A stretch of 64,000 nucleotides of DNA from Micromonospora carbonacea (GTDB lineage: Bacteria; Actinomycetota; Actinomycetes; Mycobacteriales; Micromonosporaceae), in the NCBI RefSeq assembly GCF_014205165.1, contig NZ_JACHMZ010000001.1:5438501-5502500 (forward strand), in the 5' to 3' direction. The notes under the pieces are model-generated. The model was not told the DNA's origin. It did not search any database and was given only the letters and a program-made list of their open reading frames with translations. Position numbers and translations under genes: made by a program. Positions 8,074-16,713 of the stretch are shown here, piece by piece; the first letter of the stretch is position 1, and each line of letters begins with the position of its first letter.

Positions 8074-9858
8074 TCAGCTCGTCGTCGGGTCGGTCAGCCG
8101 CCACGCGGCGTTGACCAGCCCGATGTGCGACAGCGCCTGCGGCGTGTTGCCGAGGTGGAGGCCGCTGCCCGGGTCGATCTGCTCGGGCAGCAGCCCCACG
8201 TCGTTGGCGTGCCCGAGGAGCCGTTCGAACAGCCGCCGGGCCCGGTCCCGCTCGCCGGTCAGCACCCGGCACTCCACCAGCCAGAACGAGCACAGCGGGA
8301 AGCCGGCGGGGTCCGTGGACCAGCGCCGCACCAGGCCGTCGCCGGCGCCCAGCTCGCGCTCGACCGCCTCGATGGTGGCGCGCATCCGGGGCTCGGTCGC
8401 GTCGGCGAAGCGCACCAGGGGCAGCAGCAGCGCCGAGGCGTCCAGCTCCGGCGAGCCGAAGGCCCCCGTGTACGCGCCGACCCGCTCGTTCCAGCCCTCC
8501 CGGAGCACCATCACGCGGATCTCGTCGCGGGTCGCCGCCCAGCGGCCCGGGTCGGCCCGCCCACCGAGCTGCGGGGCCAGCGCCACCGCCCGGTTCAGCG
8601 CCACCCAGCAGAGCACCTTGGACGACAGGTAGTGCCGGTCGGCGTCCCGGGTCTCCCACATCCCCCGGTCGGGCAGCCGCCACGTCGTGGCCACCTGGTC
8701 GGCGAGGCCGACCACCATCTCCGCCAGCTCGTCGGCGAGCGTGTCGCCGAGCTGCTCGTGCAGCCGCCAGACCGCCGAGATCACCTCGCCCGGCACGTCG
8801 AGCTGCCGCTGCCGCCAGGCGTCGTTGCCGAGGCGGACGGGCCGGCTGTCGGCGTATCCCCGCAGGTGGGGGCAGTCGTGCTCGGAGAGGTCCCGCTCCC
8901 CCTCCAGCCCGAACAGCACGGGCACCGGCGCGTCGCCGATGCGGCCGATCGAGCGGGCCGCCCAGGCGAACAGCCGGGACGCCTCCTCCGGGCAGGCCGC
9001 CACCCAGAGGGCGCGCATCGTCGAGGCGAAGTCGCGCAGCCAGGAGAACCGGTAGTCGTAGTTGCGGTCGCCGCCGAGGCGTTCCGGCAGCGACGTGGTC
9101 AGGGCCGCGGCGACCGCGCCGCTGCGGGCGTACGTGAGGCCGGTGAGCACGACCGCGCTGTGCCGGACCTGCGGGACGTACTCCCCCTCGTAGTGGTGGG
9201 ACTCGCGGAACGCCTGCCACGCCCGGGTGGTGTCGGTGAGCGCGGCGACCGGGTCGAGGCGCACCGGCGGGCCGCCGTACGCCGGGGCGTACGCGAGGGT
9301 GAAGCCGACGGTCTCACCGGCCGCGACCGTGAACTCCTGCCGGACCCGGTCGCGGTCCGCGCGCAGGGCGGGCCCGGTGCCGGCCAGCACCAGCACCGCG
9401 GGGCCGGCGGCGGCCAGCACGCTGCCGTCGGCCTGCTCGTGCAGGTACGGCGTGAGCAGGCCGTGCTCCGGCCGGGGCGCGAGGTCCAGGCCCATCCGGA
9501 CCCGGCCGGTGAGCCCCTCGACGACCCGCAGCAGCACGGCCGGGGAGTTCATGCCCAGCTCGTGACCGCGCGCGCCGGACTCGGCGGCGAGCGCGTCGGT
9601 GACCGCGACGCTGCCGGCGGGCGTGTGGTGGACGGTGCGCAGCACCAGGGTGTCCGGCCGGTACGCCCGCTCGACCCGCGACGGCGCGAGCGGTGCGAGC
9701 CGCCAGTGCCCGGCCGCCGGGTCGAGCACCCGGCCGAGGACGGCGGCCCCGTCGAACCGGTCCGGGCACCACCAGTCGATCGAGCCGTCCCGGCCCACCA
9801 GCGCGCCGGAGCGGCAGTCGGACAGGAAGGCGTAGTCGGAGATGGGCGGCTGGTCCAC
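8074..9858 (-). CDS. GH15 glucoamylase/trehalase-like glycosidase
   Basis: A 594-aa cytosolic protein of the glycoside hydrolase family 15 type (no signal peptide). The N-terminal beta-sandwich starts PPISDYAFLSDCRSGALVGR with DGSIDWWC, the hallmark of this bacterial family. The (alpha/alpha)6 barrel follows, with NYDYRFSWLRDFASTMRAL (about 270-290) and catalytic-region segments such as GDAPVPVLFGLEGERDL and DPAGFPLCSFWLVECRVLTG. Actinobacterial relatives include trehalases and glucoamylases, so the substrate (trehalose or alpha-1,4-glucan) is not settled. GTG 9858 is used. It is followed by the 54-bp repeat and faces the threonine synthase gene. Confidence 0.9.
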   Translation of the reverse strand: MDQPPISDYAFLSDCRSGALVGRDGSIDWWCPDRFDGAAVLGRVLDPAAGHWRLAPLAPSRVERAYRPDTLVLRTVHHTPAGSVAVTDALAAESGARGHELGMNSPAVLLRVVEGLTGRVRMGLDLAPRPEHGLLTPYLHEQADGSVLAAAGPAVLVLAGTGPALRADRDRVRQEFTVAAGETVGFTLAYAPAYGGPPVRLDPVAALTDTTRAWQAFRESHHYEGEYVPQVRHSAVVLTGLTYARSGAVAAALTTSLPERLGGDRNYDYRFSWLRDFASTMRALWVAACPEEASRLFAWAARSIGRIGDAPVPVLFGLEGERDLSEHDCPHLRGYADSRPVRLGNDAWRQRQLDVPGEVISAVWRLHEQLGDTLADELAEMVVGLADQVATTWRLPDRGMWETRDADRHYLSSKVLCWVALNRAVALAPQLGGRADPGRWAATRDEIRVMVLREGWNERVGAYTGAFGSPELDASALLLPLVRFADATEPRMRATIEAVERELGAGDGLVRRWSTDPAGFPLCSFWLVECRVLTGERDRARRLFERLLGHANDVGLLPEQIDPGSGLHLGNTPQALSHIGLVNAAWRLTDPTTS

Positions 9859-10013
9859 CCGCCCGGGGTACCCGCGCCGGCCCCGATCAGACAGCGGCCC
9901 CGGTCAGACAGCCGGCCCCCCGACCAGGCAGCCGGCCTCGACCGGCCGGCGGCCCCTCGGACGGCGGGCCCGGACCGCCGCGCGGGCGGGCCCGGGCCGC
10001 GCGCCCGCCGGCC

Positions 10014-10406
10014 TCAGGCGGTGGGCGGCTCGTCCTCGCCGGCCGCCTCCGCCGCGTCGGCCTCCGCCTTGGTGTGGTGGACGGCCTGGTCGGCGTGCTC
10101 GGGCGGGCCGTAGACGGTGTAGAGCACCAGCGGGTTGGGGCCGGTGTTGACGAAGTTGTGCTTGGTGCCGGCGGGCACCACCACCAGGTCGCCCTGGGCG
10201 ACCTCCTTCGTCTCGCCGGCGACCCGGGCCTCTCCGGTGCCGCTGACGAAGGTGAGGATCTGGTCGATGCCCTCGTGGACCTCCTCGCCGATCTCACCGC
10301 CCGGCGGGATCGTCATGATCACCAGTTGGGTGTGGTCACCGGTCCACAGCACCCGGCGGAAGTCCGGGCTCTTCTCGGCGACGGTCGCGATCGTGAAATG
10401 CTCCAT
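10014..10406 (-). CDS. Cupin domain protein
   Basis: A 130-aa single-domain cupin. Cupin motif 1 is seen in [19 protein letters not shown], and motif 2 in [18 protein letters not shown], with candidate metal ligands in those stretches. The C-terminal 30 residues are acidic and disordered-looking. ATG 10406 was chosen because homology begins at [17 protein letters not shown]. Related proteins are small stand-alone metal-binding cupins without an assigned reaction. The 314 bp upstream (10407-10720) hold no gene that I can support. Confidence 0.85.
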   Translation of the reverse strand: MEHFTIATVAEKSPDFRRVLWTGDHTQLVIMTIPPGGEIGEEVHEGIDQILTFVSGTGEARVAGETKEVAQGDLVVVPAGTKHNFVNTGPNPLVLYTVYGPPEHADQAVHHTKAEADAAEAAGEDEPPTA

Positions 10407-10720
10407 GGCCCGCACATACCCGGTCCCGCCGCGCGTCACGCCGGGAACGACGGATGGTGCGATTTCCCACTGATCCGAGGTTTGGACCCGTGCGGACCGG
10501 GCATCGACACCTCGACCGGCGCACCCGTCCGGTCGAGCCAGGTCCCCGCCGGCGTACCGCCGTACGGCTGCGGTGGCGGGAGACGGCCGGAGCGCGGCGA
10601 CGTTACGACCCTCGGGTCGCAGCGGCGCCGTGCGCTCCTGTCCGGGGCCGGCGACCGGTGCGCGGGGCGGGCGGCGGACGGCCCCCGCCGCGGGCTGCGA
10701 CGGGGGCCGGTGCGGGCGCG

Positions 10721-11119
10721 TCAGGACGCGACGGCGAGGTGGAACGCCCGGTCGGCGGGCGCCCCCGCCGAGGTGAACGTCTGCACGAACACCCCGTTGG
10801 GCACGCCGGCGCGGCCGACGACGGCGATCTCGCCGCTGGGCGAGCCGCCGACGCTGCCGGGCAGGCCGAGGGTCCCGAGGTACGCGGACCGGGTCAGGTC
10901 GTGGGAGAAGACGACCTGGTAGGTCCCGACGCCCAGGCGGGTCGCCGAAACCGTGCCGAAGCCCCGGATCAGCGTCCCGTTGGCGTCGACCACGGCGAAG
11001 AGGATCTGCGCTGTCGGGGGCATCCCGTACAGCGTGGCGGGGACGGCCAGCGCGGCCACCTCGGCGAGGGTCTCGGGGCTGGCGGCGGGCTGGTCGGCGG
11101 TCTTCTTGGACTCGGACAT
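10721..11119 (-). CDS. Hypothetical 132-aa protein
   Basis: Not recognised. A 132-aa soluble protein without signal peptide, cysteines or membrane segment. The N-terminus is charged (MSESKKTADQ) and the rest is rich in Gly/Val beta-strand-like segments (ILFAVVDANGTLIRGFGTVSATRLGVGTY), suggesting a small beta-sandwich. ATG 11119 is supported by a clear AAGGAG sequence about 6 nt upstream. The AT-rich region before it (about 11120-11240) probably holds its promoter, and a pair of 14-bp dyads lies at 11277-11344. Confidence 0.7.
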   Translation of the reverse strand: MSESKKTADQPAASPETLAEVAALAVPATLYGMPPTAQILFAVVDANGTLIRGFGTVSATRLGVGTYQVVFSHDLTRSAYLGTLGLPGSVGGSPSGEIAVVGRAGVPNGVFVQTFTSAGAPADRAFHLAVAS

Positions 11120-11276
11120 GATGACTCCTTCGCGGCCGCCCGGGCGGCGGACGACCAAATAGAGGGATGTAGTGAAAAGTAGTGATCGAAACGAAAGAAG
11201 AGTTTCGCGCCGATCAATACCTTTTACGAGTAGAACGGTAGCCCCGCCACCCGCCGGCCAGCCATCCCCGCCCGCT

Positions 11277-11344
11277 GTCCAATCATGGACAGCCGGCTAT
11301 TTGATCAGGGCCCTGAGCTGGGCGGACTCTGTCCGATCACGGAC
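11277..11344. promoter_or_regulatory. Two GTCCRATCAYGGAC dyads, 54 bp apart
   Basis: GTCCAATCATGGAC (11277-11290) and GTCCGATCACGGAC (11331-11344) are near-identical 14-bp dyads with GTCC/GGAC arms. They lie between the hypothetical gene and the 3' end of the sulfotransferase gene. Two copies spaced by 54 bp suggest paired binding sites for one protein, possibly controlling the 10721-11119 gene. The factor is unknown. Confidence 0.4.
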
Positions 11345-11374
11345 CCCCGCCGCCCGCGTGGCCGCCCGGCCCGG

Positions 11375-12268
11375 TCAGCCGTCGCGGTGCAGCCAGGCCA
11401 GCAGGTCCGGCGGGGCGAGGGCGGCGCTCCGCGCCCGGTAGCGGGCCAGCGTCGCCGCGTCGAGCAGTTCCCGCCCCTGCCCCGAACGGCCGCGCCGGAA
11501 GAACGCGTGCCGGTCCCTCAGCACCCCCGCCGGATCCGGGACCAGCAGGTCCGCCCGCTCACGCATCCGGTCGAAGGTGGCCGCCTCGACCAGCTCCGGC
11601 CAGCGCGGCTGCGCCACCTCGACGCCGAGCCGGCCGGCCAGCGCGCGCATCTGCCCCGCCAGGTCGGCCGCCAGGTCGTCGTAGTGCACGAGGGTCACGT
11701 TGGGCCGGTCGCGACGCCCCCAGGCGTCGCCCAGGTGCCACCACACCCCCTGGAGCGAGTCCAGCTCCGCGCGCGGGTCGACCTCGCGGTCCACCCACCG
11801 CCGCAACGACTCCACCAACGGGGTACGCGGGGCGGGCGGCCCCGCCGGGGCGGGCCGGCCGGTCAGCTCCGCCAGCCGCGCCCGGTCCAGGTTGCCGCTC
11901 TGGTGCCAGAGCGACACCGCCATGTCCAGCGGGTGCCGGGCCACCACCACGTAGTGCGCCCGGTCGTCCAGCGGCACCCCGTCGAGCGGCGTGTGGGTCT
12001 TGACGAACCGGCGGTGCCGCTGGGCGGCGAGCCGGGCGTACACCTCGGCGCGGGGCTCGGCCAGCCAGTCCAGCCAGGGCGAGAGCCGCGACAGCGGGGC
12101 CGGCAGGTCGGGCGTGCCGAACACCAGCAGGGCACAGATCATCTGCATCCAGGTGGTGCCGCTCTTGGACCGGGTGCTGATGACGATGTCGCCGTCGCGG
12201 AACGGGAATCCGGCCCAGCGGGCGCTGTCTTCTTCGGACGATCGGTAGCGAAAGGGCGCGTCGGGCAT
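11375..12268 (-). CDS. Sulfotransferase family protein
   Basis: A 297-aa PAPS-dependent sulfotransferase of the cytosolic type. The 5'-phosphosulfate loop is SKSGTTWM (34-41), the catalytic base is His92 in KTHTPLDG, and the 3'-phosphate-binding motif includes Arg111 and Ser119 in VARHPLDMAVSLWH. Family members transfer sulfate from PAPS to a hydroxyl or amine of a small molecule; the acceptor is unknown and no biosynthetic cluster surrounds the gene. ATG 12268 is preceded by TACGAT with a 6-nt gap and no Shine-Dalgarno, suggesting a leaderless transcript. Confidence 0.88.
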   Translation of the reverse strand: MPDAPFRYRSSEEDSARWAGFPFRDGDIVISTRSKSGTTWMQMICALLVFGTPDLPAPLSRLSPWLDWLAEPRAEVYARLAAQRHRRFVKTHTPLDGVPLDDRAHYVVVARHPLDMAVSLWHQSGNLDRARLAELTGRPAPAGPPAPRTPLVESLRRWVDREVDPRAELDSLQGVWWHLGDAWGRRDRPNVTLVHYDDLAADLAGQMRALAGRLGVEVAQPRWPELVEAATFDRMRERADLLVPDPAGVLRDRHAFFRRGRSGQGRELLDAATLARYRARSAALAPPDLLAWLHRDG

Positions 12269-12336
12269 CCGGGGATCGTACGAGCGCCCCCCGGCCGGAC
12301 GCCCGGCATTTGCCGCGAGCCCTGTGACGAGGGCCG

Positions 12337-12350
12337 ATGTATCGCTACAT
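12337..12350. promoter_or_regulatory. ATGTA-TCGC-TACAT dyad before Beta-family gene
   Basis: A perfect 5-bp inverted repeat with a 4-nt centre, ending 6 nt before ATG 12357 and overlapping the candidate -10 TACATT (12346-12351). The position fits an operator for a TetR- or XRE-type repressor. This is inference from position and symmetry only. Confidence 0.35.
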
Positions 12351-12356
12351 TGAGGT

Positions 12357-13430
12357 ATGGTGCCCGCCCACGGGGGCCGGGCGGCGGAACCGGTCTACCA
12401 CCCCATCCTCGCCTGCCACCGCGGCGAACTGGAGGCGCTCCGCCACCTCGACAGCGCCACGGCCGCCCTGGTCGCCCCGGTCCTCGACGTGTCCATCGTG
12501 GACCGCGCCCTCGCGGAGGCGTTCACCCGGCTCCCACCCGGGTTGTTGCCGGCGGTCGACGTCACCGCCCTGCCCGACGGGCCGGACGCCGAGCTGGCCC
12601 GGTGGAACGTGCCCCTGGTGCCGGTGGCCGGGCTCGCGGACAGTGACGTGCGGCTGGCCGCGCACGGCGTGGCGGCCCGGGCGTACGCCGGACGGCTGGT
12701 CGTGCGGCTGCGGGCCCGCAGCGACCGGTCCGGCCCGGACGCCGCGACGGCCTCGGTGGAGCGGATCTGGCGGCTCACCCGGCTCGTGCCCGAGCAGTGC
12801 GAGCTCCTCGTCGACGCCGGGGACGTCTGCTGCCCGGCGGACGTCCGGCTGGCCGAGCCGCGCGTGCGGCGGCTGGTGGACTGGGCGCGGCGGCACGCCT
12901 GGCGGGCGGTGACGGTGGCGGCCGGCGGGCTGCCGCCGACGCGGGCCGGGTTCCCCACCGACGAGCCGGTCCGCCTCGAACGCTGGGACTGGCTGCTCTG
13001 GCGTCGGCTGGCCGACCTCGGCGTCCGGTACGGCGACTACGCGGTCGGCTGCGCCGTGCCCGGCGGCGAGGCGCTCTCCGACCGCCTGCCCACGGTCCGC
13101 TACACCACCGACCACGCGTGGTGGCTCTACCGCTGGTCCCGGCGGGGCGGCCGGGGCGACGAGCGGGTCGCCGACCTGTGCCGGACGCTGGTGTCGGCGA
13201 CGCACTGGCCGACGACCGGGGCGGCGTTCTCGTGGGGTGACCACGAGATCCTGCGTCGGGCCCGGCGGGTGGCCGGGGCCGGCTCCACGACGAACTGGGC
13301 GGCCTGGAGCACCTCGCACCACCTGGCCCACGTGCTGCACCAGCTCCGTCACGACGGCGAACGCCGCCCCGCCGCCCGGCCCAGGCGCGCGGCGGGCCGA
13401 CGCGGCGAGGGGCCGGCTACTGCTCGGTGA
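12357..13430 (+). CDS. Beta-family protein (phage T4 Beta-like)
   Basis: A 357-aa soluble protein resembling the Beta protein family named after a phage T4 protein. It shows the family's opening YHPILACHRGELEALRHL, a TIM-barrel-like alternation of LVVRLRARS and ELLVDAGDV segments, and a late SWGDHEILRRARR followed by STSHHLAHVLHQL. The biochemical function of the family is not established; relatives occur in phages and bacterial accessory regions. The start overlaps a small dyad and candidate -10 box. The last 14 bp overlap the 3' end of the convergent HesB-like gene. The Arg/Ala/Pro-rich C-terminal 25 residues look unstructured. Confidence 0.7.
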   Translation: MVPAHGGRAAEPVYHPILACHRGELEALRHLDSATAALVAPVLDVSIVDRALAEAFTRLPPGLLPAVDVTALPDGPDAELARWNVPLVPVAGLADSDVRLAAHGVAARAYAGRLVVRLRARSDRSGPDAATASVERIWRLTRLVPEQCELLVDAGDVCCPADVRLAEPRVRRLVDWARRHAWRAVTVAAGGLPPTRAGFPTDEPVRLERWDWLLWRRLADLGVRYGDYAVGCAVPGGEALSDRLPTVRYTTDHAWWLYRWSRRGGRGDERVADLCRTLVSATHWPTTGAAFSWGDHEILRRARRVAGAGSTTNWAAWSTSHHLAHVLHQLRHDGERRPAARPRRAAGRRGEGPATAR

Positions 13431-13695
13431 AGCCGAACTGCACGATCCCCTCGTCGTCGACGGCGGCGTCGACCGAGGTGTCGGTGAGCAGGTCGGCGGC
13501 GTCGGAGTCGAGGAAGATCCGGGCGCCCTGCCGGTCGACCACCTGGTCGCCCTGGACGGGCTCGGGCACCAGCTCGATGGTGAGCGAGCCGGCGTCGGTG
13601 TCGGCGGCGATGCGCAGGCCGCCGCCCTCGGCGACGTCCTCCTGGGCGGCCAGGTCGCGGATCACCAGCACGGCGTTGTCGGTCATGGTCAGCAT
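13417..13695 (-). CDS. HesB/IscA-like protein lacking cysteines
   Basis: A 92-aa protein with the A-type Fe-S carrier fold outline (MLTMTDNAVLVIRDLAAQ, GGLRIAAD, ARIFLDSDAADLL). It has no cysteine at all, so the three conserved Cys ligands of IscA/ErpA are missing and it cannot carry a cluster in the usual way. Cysteine-free relatives are widespread in actinobacteria and have no known function. ATG 13695 has GAGGAG upstream. No isc/suf genes are nearby. The 3' end overlaps the Beta-family gene by 14 bp. Confidence 0.75.
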   Translation of the reverse strand: MLTMTDNAVLVIRDLAAQEDVAEGGGLRIAADTDAGSLTIELVPEPVQGDQVVDRQGARIFLDSDAADLLTDTSVDAAVDDEGIVQFGFTEQ

Positions 13696-13922
13696 GGGGC
13701 ACTCCTCGTGGATTCTCGGTGGCACCCGGGTGCGGACCGGGCTCGGCCCGCGGACGGTCACACGGGGGAGCTCGGGTGACGGCGGGGCCGTCACCGGGCG
13801 AAACGGGGCTGCTCGGCACGCGCCCCTGCACCCACCGTGCCCGCTGCGGTGGCATCCGTCAAATGGAACGAGTTCGATCGGGCCTTGCGACGGAACCGGC
13901 TCCGAGCTGCCCGGATGCTCCC

Positions 13923-13928
13923 TACGCT
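13923..13928 (+). promoter_or_regulatory. Leaderless -10 box of the aquaporin gene
   Basis: TACGCT followed by exactly 7 nt and ATG 13936; fits a leaderless start. Confidence 0.45.
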
Positions 13929-13935
13929 GGAGCCC

Positions 13936-14661
13936 ATGGACGACGCGAGGCGGTACGCGGCCGAGTTCGTCGGCACCCTGCTGCTGGTCTTCTTCGGCGT
14001 GGGCAGCGCGGTCTTCGCCCAGGTCCAGGGCGGCATGGTGGTGGTCGCGCTGGCCTTCGGCTTCATCCTGGTGGGGCTGGTCTACACCATCGGCCCGCTC
14101 TCGGGCTGCCACGTCAACCCGGCGGTGACCCTGGGGGTGCTGCTGTCGGGCAAGATCTCCCCGGTCGGCGCGGCGGCGTACTGGATCACGCAGTTCGCCG
14201 GGGCGACGGTGGCCGCGCTGCTCATCTGGGGGCTCACCCGCTGGGGTGGCGTGGCGGACCAGACCGGGGTGCTCGGCACCAACGGCTACGGCGCGCACAT
14301 CAACCTGGGCGGCACGGCCGTGCTGGAGACGGTGCTGAGCTTCCTGTTCGTCCTCGTCGTGCTGGTGGTGACCAGCCGGGCCGAGCACGCCGGGTTCGCC
14401 GGGCTGGCGATCGGGCTGAGCCTGGCCGCCTGCCTCCTGGTCGGTCTGACCCTCGACGGCGTCTCGATCAACCCGGCCCGGTCGTTCGGCCCGGCGGTGT
14501 TCGAGGGCGGCACGGCCCTGCGGCAGCTCTGGGTGTTCGTCGTCTTCCCGCTGCTCGGCGGCGCGCTGGCCGCCCTCGCAGCCCCCCTCGTGGTGCGGCG
14601 CGACCCGCGCTACCGCGCCGATCCGGAGAAGCCCACCGGCCCCGCGCCCGGGACCGCCTGA
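13936..14661 (+). CDS. Aquaporin (MIP family)
   Basis: A 241-aa channel with six membrane helices and the two half-helix pore motifs: NPAVT (Asn61) and NPARS (Asn179). The Arg after the second NPA (Arg182) is the selectivity-filter arginine. A long glycerol-facilitator loop is absent and the length fits water-selective AqpZ-like channels. The start at 13936 follows a TACGCT box with 7-nt spacing. The C-terminal tail is short and hydrophilic. A strong hairpin at 14848-14888 closes the convergent gene pair. Confidence 0.93.
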   Translation: MDDARRYAAEFVGTLLLVFFGVGSAVFAQVQGGMVVVALAFGFILVGLVYTIGPLSGCHVNPAVTLGVLLSGKISPVGAAAYWITQFAGATVAALLIWGLTRWGGVADQTGVLGTNGYGAHINLGGTAVLETVLSFLFVLVVLVVTSRAEHAGFAGLAIGLSLAACLLVGLTLDGVSINPARSFGPAVFEGGTALRQLWVFVVFPLLGGALAALAAPLVVRRDPRYRADPEKPTGPAPGTA

Positions 14662-14847
14662 CGCGAGCCGGCGGGCCGGGAGACGGGGCGGACCGGCCCG
14701 TCGGCCCGCCGCGGACCCCGAACGCCGTCCGATCCGGCACTAACCTTCGCTCCATGGGCTTGGCCGGCAGAATTCTCCATGGCAGCATCAGCGCATGCAG
14801 CGTCGCGCCGCAGGCCCCGAGCGGGTGGAGGCGTCACCTGTCGGACC

Positions 14848-14888
14848 GGCCCGGGCCCCTTCCGGGTGCGGAGGAAGGGGCCCGGGCC
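14848..14888. terminator. 16-bp stem between convergent genes
   Basis: Perfect arms 14848-14863 and 14873-14888 with a 9-nt loop, located between the aquaporin gene (+) and the small HRWG protein gene (-). It is well placed as a bidirectional terminator. The GGAAGGGGCCC core resembles that of the dispersed 54-bp repeat. Confidence 0.75.
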
Positions 14889-14917
14889 CACGGGCGTCCC
14901 AGGGGCCGACGGGCGCG

Positions 14918-15256
14918 TCACGCGCCGGGGCGGTCCGGCGGGCGCACCGTGGCGGCCGGGTCGCCCCGTTCGATCAGCAGGTCTATCTCGGCGGCCCGCA
15001 GGCCGCGCAGGGCGAGCACGCGCCGGCCCCAGCGGTGCAGCCGGCAGGGGTGCGGGCTGGCGTCGTTGCGGCAGACCATCCCGCCGGACCAGCGCCGGGG
15101 CGCGTGCACGACGACCGCCCGCACCGCGAACTGGGCGTCCTCCCCCGTGACGTACGGCGGCAGCGGAATGTCCCACAGCCCCTCCCCGGCCTCCTCGCGG
15201 GCGCGGGGGACGGCGGCGGAACGGACGGCACGGGCGGGGGTGGCGGTGCGGCTCAT
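14918..15256 (-). CDS. Small HRWG-motif protein, short paralogue
   Basis: A 112-aa protein of unknown function. Its core RAVVVHAPRRW...VCRND...HPCRLHRWGRRVL...IDLLIERGDP (about 45-100) is shared with the protein at 20941-21624. The two invariant cysteines (in CRND and PCRLHRWG) and the HRWG block suggest a small metal- or nucleic-acid-binding fold, but I recognise no named family. There is no signal peptide or membrane segment. ATG 15256 was chosen because homology begins after it; the upstream Shine-Dalgarno (GGAGGC) is near. It is transcribed away from the DWxHWG-domain gene. Confidence 0.7.
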   Translation of the reverse strand: MSRTATPARAVRSAAVPRAREEAGEGLWDIPLPPYVTGEDAQFAVRAVVVHAPRRWSGGMVCRNDASPHPCRLHRWGRRVLALRGLRAAEIDLLIERGDPAATVRPPDRPGA

Positions 15257-15376
15257 CGGGCATGCCTCCACAGAGGACGGACGGACCAGGTCAGCGGACA
15301 ACCTACGACCGTCCGGAGGCGGCCCGACGGACAAACTGTCCCGACCGGCGGGCGGGCCCCGACCGCCCGCACCGGC

Positions 15377-16324
15377 TCAGCGCAGCGCCACGGCCTGCAG
15401 GTTGACGTTGCCGCACCCGCCGAAGGTGGCCTCGACGGTCCAGGTGAGCAGCAGCTTCGTCCCCTTCGGGGCCCGGAACCGCACGGTGAACTCGGTGGTG
15501 TGCGTGGTGTGCGGGTCCTCCAGCCGGCGGACGGCCGTCCCGCCGCCGCTGGACAGCCGCGCCTCCAGCCGGCCGCGCGCCATCCACAGGCCGGCGTAGA
15601 GGCGCACGGTGCGGGCCTCGCCCCCACCGTCCACGGCGAGCGCGAAGCCGCTGCCGACGCCGCAGGCGGAGACGCCTGTCGTGGTTGCCGAAGACGACGT
15701 CACCGGGGCACCGTCGCGCCAGCTGAACGTCTCCGGGCTGACGTCGTGGCCCACCCGGTCGCCGCGGCCGCCCTCGTCGGCGATCTCCCCCGACCCGTCG
15801 CGCTTGCGGACCGTCGAGCCGGGGCCGCGCAGTCCCCAGTGGACCCAGTCCCGGGTGCCCGCCGCGGTCAGGTCGACGGCGGCCGGCACGTCGGCCTGGG
15901 CGACGTCGAGGTGGACCGCCGCCGGCTGCGGCGCCACCGGGCTCGACGGCGACGGCGACGGCGGCGGGGCGGTCGGGGTCCGCTGCCGGGGGCGCAGGCC
16001 GGGCGTGGCCGCGTCGGCGGGCGAGCCCGGCCGGTCCGCCACCGGGAACCCGCCGCTGGGCCGGCCCGCCGGGGCCGGCAGCACCGCCTCGTCGTCCGGC
16101 CCGGCGGCCGGGCCGTCCGGGGCGGCGGCATACACCCCGAGGGCGACGAGGCAGGCGACGACCACCAGGCCCTCCACCGCCCACCGCCGGCGCTGCCGGG
16201 CCCGGGCCAGCCGGCGCTGCTCCGAACGCGTCCGGCCGTCGACCGGCTCCCCGGCCCGGCGCAGCGGGCCGGACACCCCCCGCCCACCAGGATCGACGTC
16301 CCGCGTGAGGTCTTCCTGCGCCAC
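15377..16324 (-). CDS. Membrane-anchored protein with DWVHWG jelly-roll-like domain
   Basis: A 315-aa protein. A basic cytosolic N-terminus (about 1-48) precedes one membrane segment (49-68), then a Pro/Ala/Ser-rich linker to about 130, and an extracytoplasmic beta-rich domain beginning near 140 with DWVHWGLRGPG (159). The domain holds two cysteines (GVSACGVGSGF and FGGCGNVNLQ) that may pair. Similar DWxHWG domains occur in secreted and kinase-linked bacterial proteins without an assigned function; a ligand-binding jelly roll is my inference. GTG 16324 has GGAG upstream. The 389 bp between it and the pentapeptide gene (16325-16713) contain no gene I can support. Confidence 0.7.
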   Translation of the reverse strand: MAQEDLTRDVDPGGRGVSGPLRRAGEPVDGRTRSEQRRLARARQRRRWAVEGLVVVACLVALGVYAAAPDGPAAGPDDEAVLPAPAGRPSGGFPVADRPGSPADAATPGLRPRQRTPTAPPPSPSPSSPVAPQPAAVHLDVAQADVPAAVDLTAAGTRDWVHWGLRGPGSTVRKRDGSGEIADEGGRGDRVGHDVSPETFSWRDGAPVTSSSATTTGVSACGVGSGFALAVDGGGEARTVRLYAGLWMARGRLEARLSSGGGTAVRRLEDPHTTHTTEFTVRFRAPKGTKLLLTWTVEATFGGCGNVNLQAVALR

Positions 16325-16713
16325 CTGGCCTCCACTCCCCACCCGGTGTCCCGGTCCCGGCGACCGCCGCGCACCGGCGTGAGCCGTATCACGTTGGCAC
16401 CACCCCCGGCCGGACGCCAGGGGTGTCCCGCCGGGCGTTTCCACTTCGTTACCGTCCGGTAGGAACCGGCGCGCGACCGGCTCCCCAGCGACCGGGGCGG
16501 GCTGCGCCACGGCGCCGGGTCACCGGACGGGCGCGGGAACGTCGGCGGGGGTCAGCCGGGCGGGCGCCGACGTCGCGGCGAGACAGGCAGGGCGCACCGC
16601 GACGCGCCGAGGCGGTGGTGGCGCCGCCGGCTGCGCTGAGCGTACTGGAGGTCACGTTAAGCGCGAAAGCGGCGAAGTCCACGAACCGGGGCGGGCCCCG
16701 ATTGAGTCGTCGA

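Noticed and set aside
14754..14817. ATG preceded by TAACCT at 7 nt, resembling a leaderless start
   Set aside because: The frame continues only into sequence antisense to the HRWG protein gene and overlaps the terminator hairpin; no credible product.
16449..16682. 77-codon minus-strand frame in the 389-bp gap before the pentapeptide gene
   Set aside because: Low-complexity Arg/Ala sequence without Shine-Dalgarno or -10 box.
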